Assembly (NCBI RefSeq): GCF_035989265.1
Contig: NZ_JAYKZX010000003.1
Span: forward strand, 1,054,001-1,118,000
DNA length: 64,000 nucleotides
Direction of reading: 5' to 3'
From: Sphingobium sp. HWE2-09
GTDB lineage: Bacteria; Pseudomonadota; Alphaproteobacteria; Sphingomonadales; Sphingomonadaceae
This document shows positions 62,195 to 64,000 of this stretch, piece after piece. Both the position numbers and the translations under genes were made by a program. Positions within the stretch are counted from its first letter, which is position 1. The number at the start of each line of letters is the position of its first letter. A model generated the notes under the pieces. That model saw only the letters and a program-made list of their open reading frames with translations. It was not told the origin of the DNA and did no database searches.

Positions 62195-63712
62195 ATGACC
62201 AGTCCTGCACTGCCACGGTCTTTGACGGCAATTGCCGCACTGCCGCAAGCCGAACTCAAGTCCATTTTCACGACCGATCCCGATCGCCTGTCCAAGCTGG
62301 TGCTGAGCCAGGGGCCGATCCGGTTCGACTGGTCCAAGACCCATCTGACCGACGACCTGATGACGGCGTTCCTGGCGCTGGCGGAGGAACAGGGCTTTGG
62401 CCGCTGGCGCGATGCGCTGTTCGCCGGGCAGGCGGTAAATAATAGCGAGGGGCGCGCGGCCGAACATCCCGCCGAACGGGGCGAGGGCAATGCCGACAGC
62501 GTCGCCCATGCCAAGATGCTGCATCGGCGGATGCGCGGCCTGATCGACGCGATCGAGGCGGGCGCATTGGGTGAGGTGCGGCATATCTTGCATATCGGCA
62601 TCGGCGGGTCGGCTTTGGGCCCCAAGCTGATCGTCGATGCGCTGGACGGCGACGGCGTGCGCTATGACGTGGCGATCGTGTCCAATGTGGATGGCACCGC
62701 GCTGGAGCGGGCGATCGAGGATTTCGATCCGCACACCACGCTGATCGCGATCGCGTCCAAGACCTTCACCACCAGCGAGACGATGCTGAACGCAGCGAGC
62801 GCGATCAACTGGATGGTCGAGGCCGGGGTGGACGACCCCTATGGCAAGGTCATCGCGCTGACCGCTGCGCCGGAAAAGGCGATGGAATGGGGCGTGGACG
62901 AAACCCGCATCCTGCCCTTCGCCGAATTGGTGGGCGGGCGCTATTCGCTCTGGTCCTCGATAGGGTTCCCTGCCGCGCTGGCGCTGGGCTGGGATGCGTT
63001 CGAGAGTTTGCTGGAGGGCGCGGCGTCGATGGACCGGCATTTCCGCTTGTCTGATCCCGCCGAGAATGCGCCGCTGATCGCCGCGTTCATCGACCAATAT
63101 TATACGCGGGTGATGGGGTGCCAGACCCGCGCCCTGTTCGCCTATGACGAGCGGCTGGCGCTGTTGCCATCCTATCTTCAGCAGTTGGAGATGGAGAGCA
63201 ACGGCAAGAGCGTGACCCGCGATGGCGAGCCGGTCGATGGTCCGACCGCGCCGATCACCTGGGGCGGCGTTGGCACCGATGCGCAACATGCGGTGTTCCA
63301 GCTGCTGCATCAGGGGACGATCATCACGCCGGTGGAGTTCGTCGCGTCGATCGAGTCGGGTCATGCTCTGGACCCGGCGCATCATCGCGCACTGCTGGTC
63401 AACTGCTTCGCGCAAGGGGCGGCGCTAATGCGGGGCAAGGATAATGACGCCGATCCGGCGCGGGCTTACCCCGGCAACCGGCCGTCCACGACGATCCTGC
63501 TGGACGATGTGACGCCCGAAGCGCTGGGGGCGCTGATCGCTTTTTACGAGCATCGCACGTTCGCCAATGCGGTACTGATGGGGATCAACCCGTTCGACCA
63601 GTTCGGCGTGGAACTGGGCAAGGAGATCGCCAAGTCGATCGAGGCGGATGGCGCGACCGGGTTCGATCCGTCGACCATGGCTTTGATCGAGATCGCGTTG
63701 GGCGAGGGGTGA
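62195..63712 (+). CDS. pgi: Glucose-6-phosphate isomerase
   Basis: Interconverts glucose-6-phosphate and fructose-6-phosphate. 505 residues from ATG 62195, with AAGGAA 7 bases upstream. SIS-fold motifs HIGIGGSALGPKLIVDAL, SKTFTTSETM, GGRYSLWSSIGFPAAL, MESNGKSV and GVGTDAQHAVFQLLHQGT are present. Followed by a repeat. Confidence 0.96.
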   Translation: MTSPALPRSLTAIAALPQAELKSIFTTDPDRLSKLVLSQGPIRFDWSKTHLTDDLMTAFLALAEEQGFGRWRDALFAGQAVNNSEGRAAEHPAERGEGNADSVAHAKMLHRRMRGLIDAIEAGALGEVRHILHIGIGGSALGPKLIVDALDGDGVRYDVAIVSNVDGTALERAIEDFDPHTTLIAIASKTFTTSETMLNAASAINWMVEAGVDDPYGKVIALTAAPEKAMEWGVDETRILPFAELVGGRYSLWSSIGFPAALALGWDAFESLLEGAASMDRHFRLSDPAENAPLIAAFIDQYYTRVMGCQTRALFAYDERLALLPSYLQQLEMESNGKSVTRDGEPVDGPTAPITWGGVGTDAQHAVFQLLHQGTIITPVEFVASIESGHALDPAHHRALLVNCFAQGAALMRGKDNDADPARAYPGNRPSTTILLDDVTPEALGALIAFYEHRTFANAVLMGINPFDQFGVELGKEIAKSIEADGATGFDPSTMALIEIALGEG

Positions 63713-63722
63713 TCCCAACCCC

Positions 63723-63796
63723 CGTTCGTTTCGAGCGAAGTCGAGAAATGCATGTTTTGCGCTGCACGCTGCTCGACCGCGCTCGAAGCGAACGGA
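63723..63796. repeat. CGTTCG-type intergenic repeat between pgi and the reductase gene
   Basis: CCGTTCGTTTCGAGCGAAGT at one end and GCTCGAAGCGAACGG at the other form inverted arms around TGCGCTGCACGCTG. A common sphingomonad element type. Confidence 0.7.
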
Positions 63797-63883
63797 GGTG
63801 GTTTGGCTACCAGCAAGAATATTCCCATTTGTAACTGACGCGCGCACCCGCCATATCCGCGCCTACCTAATCGGAGGCCCGGC

Positions 63884-64000
63884 ATGAGTGACTATGATTT
63901 CGACCTTTTCGTCATCGGTGCGGGATCGGGCGGCGTGCGGGCGTCGCGGGTGGCATCGGCGCACGGGGCGAAGGTTGCGGTGGCCGAGGAGTTCCGGGTG
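63884..64000 (+). CDS. gor: Glutathione-disulfide reductase, N-terminal fragment
   Basis: Begins [20 protein letters not shown], the FAD-binding start of the glutathione reductase family, and runs off the window after 39 residues. GGAGG stands 8 bases before the ATG. The redox Cys pair would lie just beyond the end, so the call rests on the N-terminus only; dihydrolipoyl or mercuric reductase is less likely because of the [11 protein letters not shown] wording. Confidence 0.75.
   Translation, partial: MSDYDFDLFVIGAGSGGVRASRVASAHGAKVAVAEEFRV

Noticed and set aside
1..64000. CRISPR array, prophage or transposon
   Set aside because: No regular spacer-repeat series, integrase, transposase or phage structural genes; repeats are short intergenic palindromes.

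Overview
The window is one continuous piece of high-GC chromosomal DNA that reads as an alphaproteobacterium of the sphingomonad group (Sphingobium/Sphingomonas-like). Reasons: 5-aminolevulinate synthase (C4 haem pathway), ETF-ubiquinone oxidoreductase, System I cytochrome c maturation, betaine-lipid genes btaA/btaB, the carboxyspermidine polyamine route, short paired-palindrome intergenic repeats, and dense ATGA/GTGA stop-start overlaps. I see no rRNA or tRNA gene, CRISPR array, prophage or insertion sequence. This is mostly core genome, so the unusual signals are point changes and regulatory RNA rather than an island.

Layout. 0.2-3.7 kb: arginine succinyltransferase operon (M20 hydrolase, astA, astB), minus strand. 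3.8-8.8 kb: DUF481 outer-membrane protein, rppH, photolyase, cyclopropane fatty acid synthase and an SDR. 8.9-10.4 kb: purF. 10.6-15.5 kb: ccmCDEFGHI. 15.6-18.2 kb: kup and an hsp20 gene with a heat-shock-type promoter and a ROSE-like thermometer leader. 18.2-18.7 kb: a non-coding stretch with two strong terminators and a possible structured RNA. 18.7-26.1 kb: lolC, lolD, a GGDEF protein and dnaE. 26.3-30.5 kb: radical SAM protein, moaB, a lytic transglycosylase gene interrupted by an in-frame amber codon, and a UDG-superfamily protein. 30.7-38.5 kb: ETF-QO, TPR protein, ispE, N-formylglutamate amidohydrolase-like protein, lipoprotein, nnrE/nnrD fusion and RNA m5U methyltransferase, tightly coupled.

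38.6-42.5 kb: spermidine synthesis (ornithine decarboxylase with a long leader, carboxynorspermidine decarboxylase and dehydrogenase). 42.6-44.8 kb: ECF sigma, anti-sigma and a fasciclin protein. 44.9-47.6 kb: ATP-dependent DNA ligase and its associated exonuclease. 47.7-49.6 kb: btaA-btaB behind a Pho-box-like array. 49.6-52.3 kb: hemA with a coupled small gene, and murI. 52.4-55.3 kb: acyltransferase, plsY, dprA. 55.4-59.4 kb: PA2169-family protein, topA, a second GGDEF protein. 59.5-64 kb: lepB-rnc-era operon, pgi and the start of a glutathione reductase gene.

The most striking pattern is that three unrelated cell-envelope genes each differ from their family at one decisive codon, each explicable by one GC-to-AT transition: an amber codon in the transglycosylase, the catalytic Ser of signal peptidase I changed to Leu, and the conserved Asp of the glutamate racemase DSGVGG motif changed to Asn. 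Either the isolate carries induced or drifting mutations, or the sequence has errors; re-sequencing would decide.
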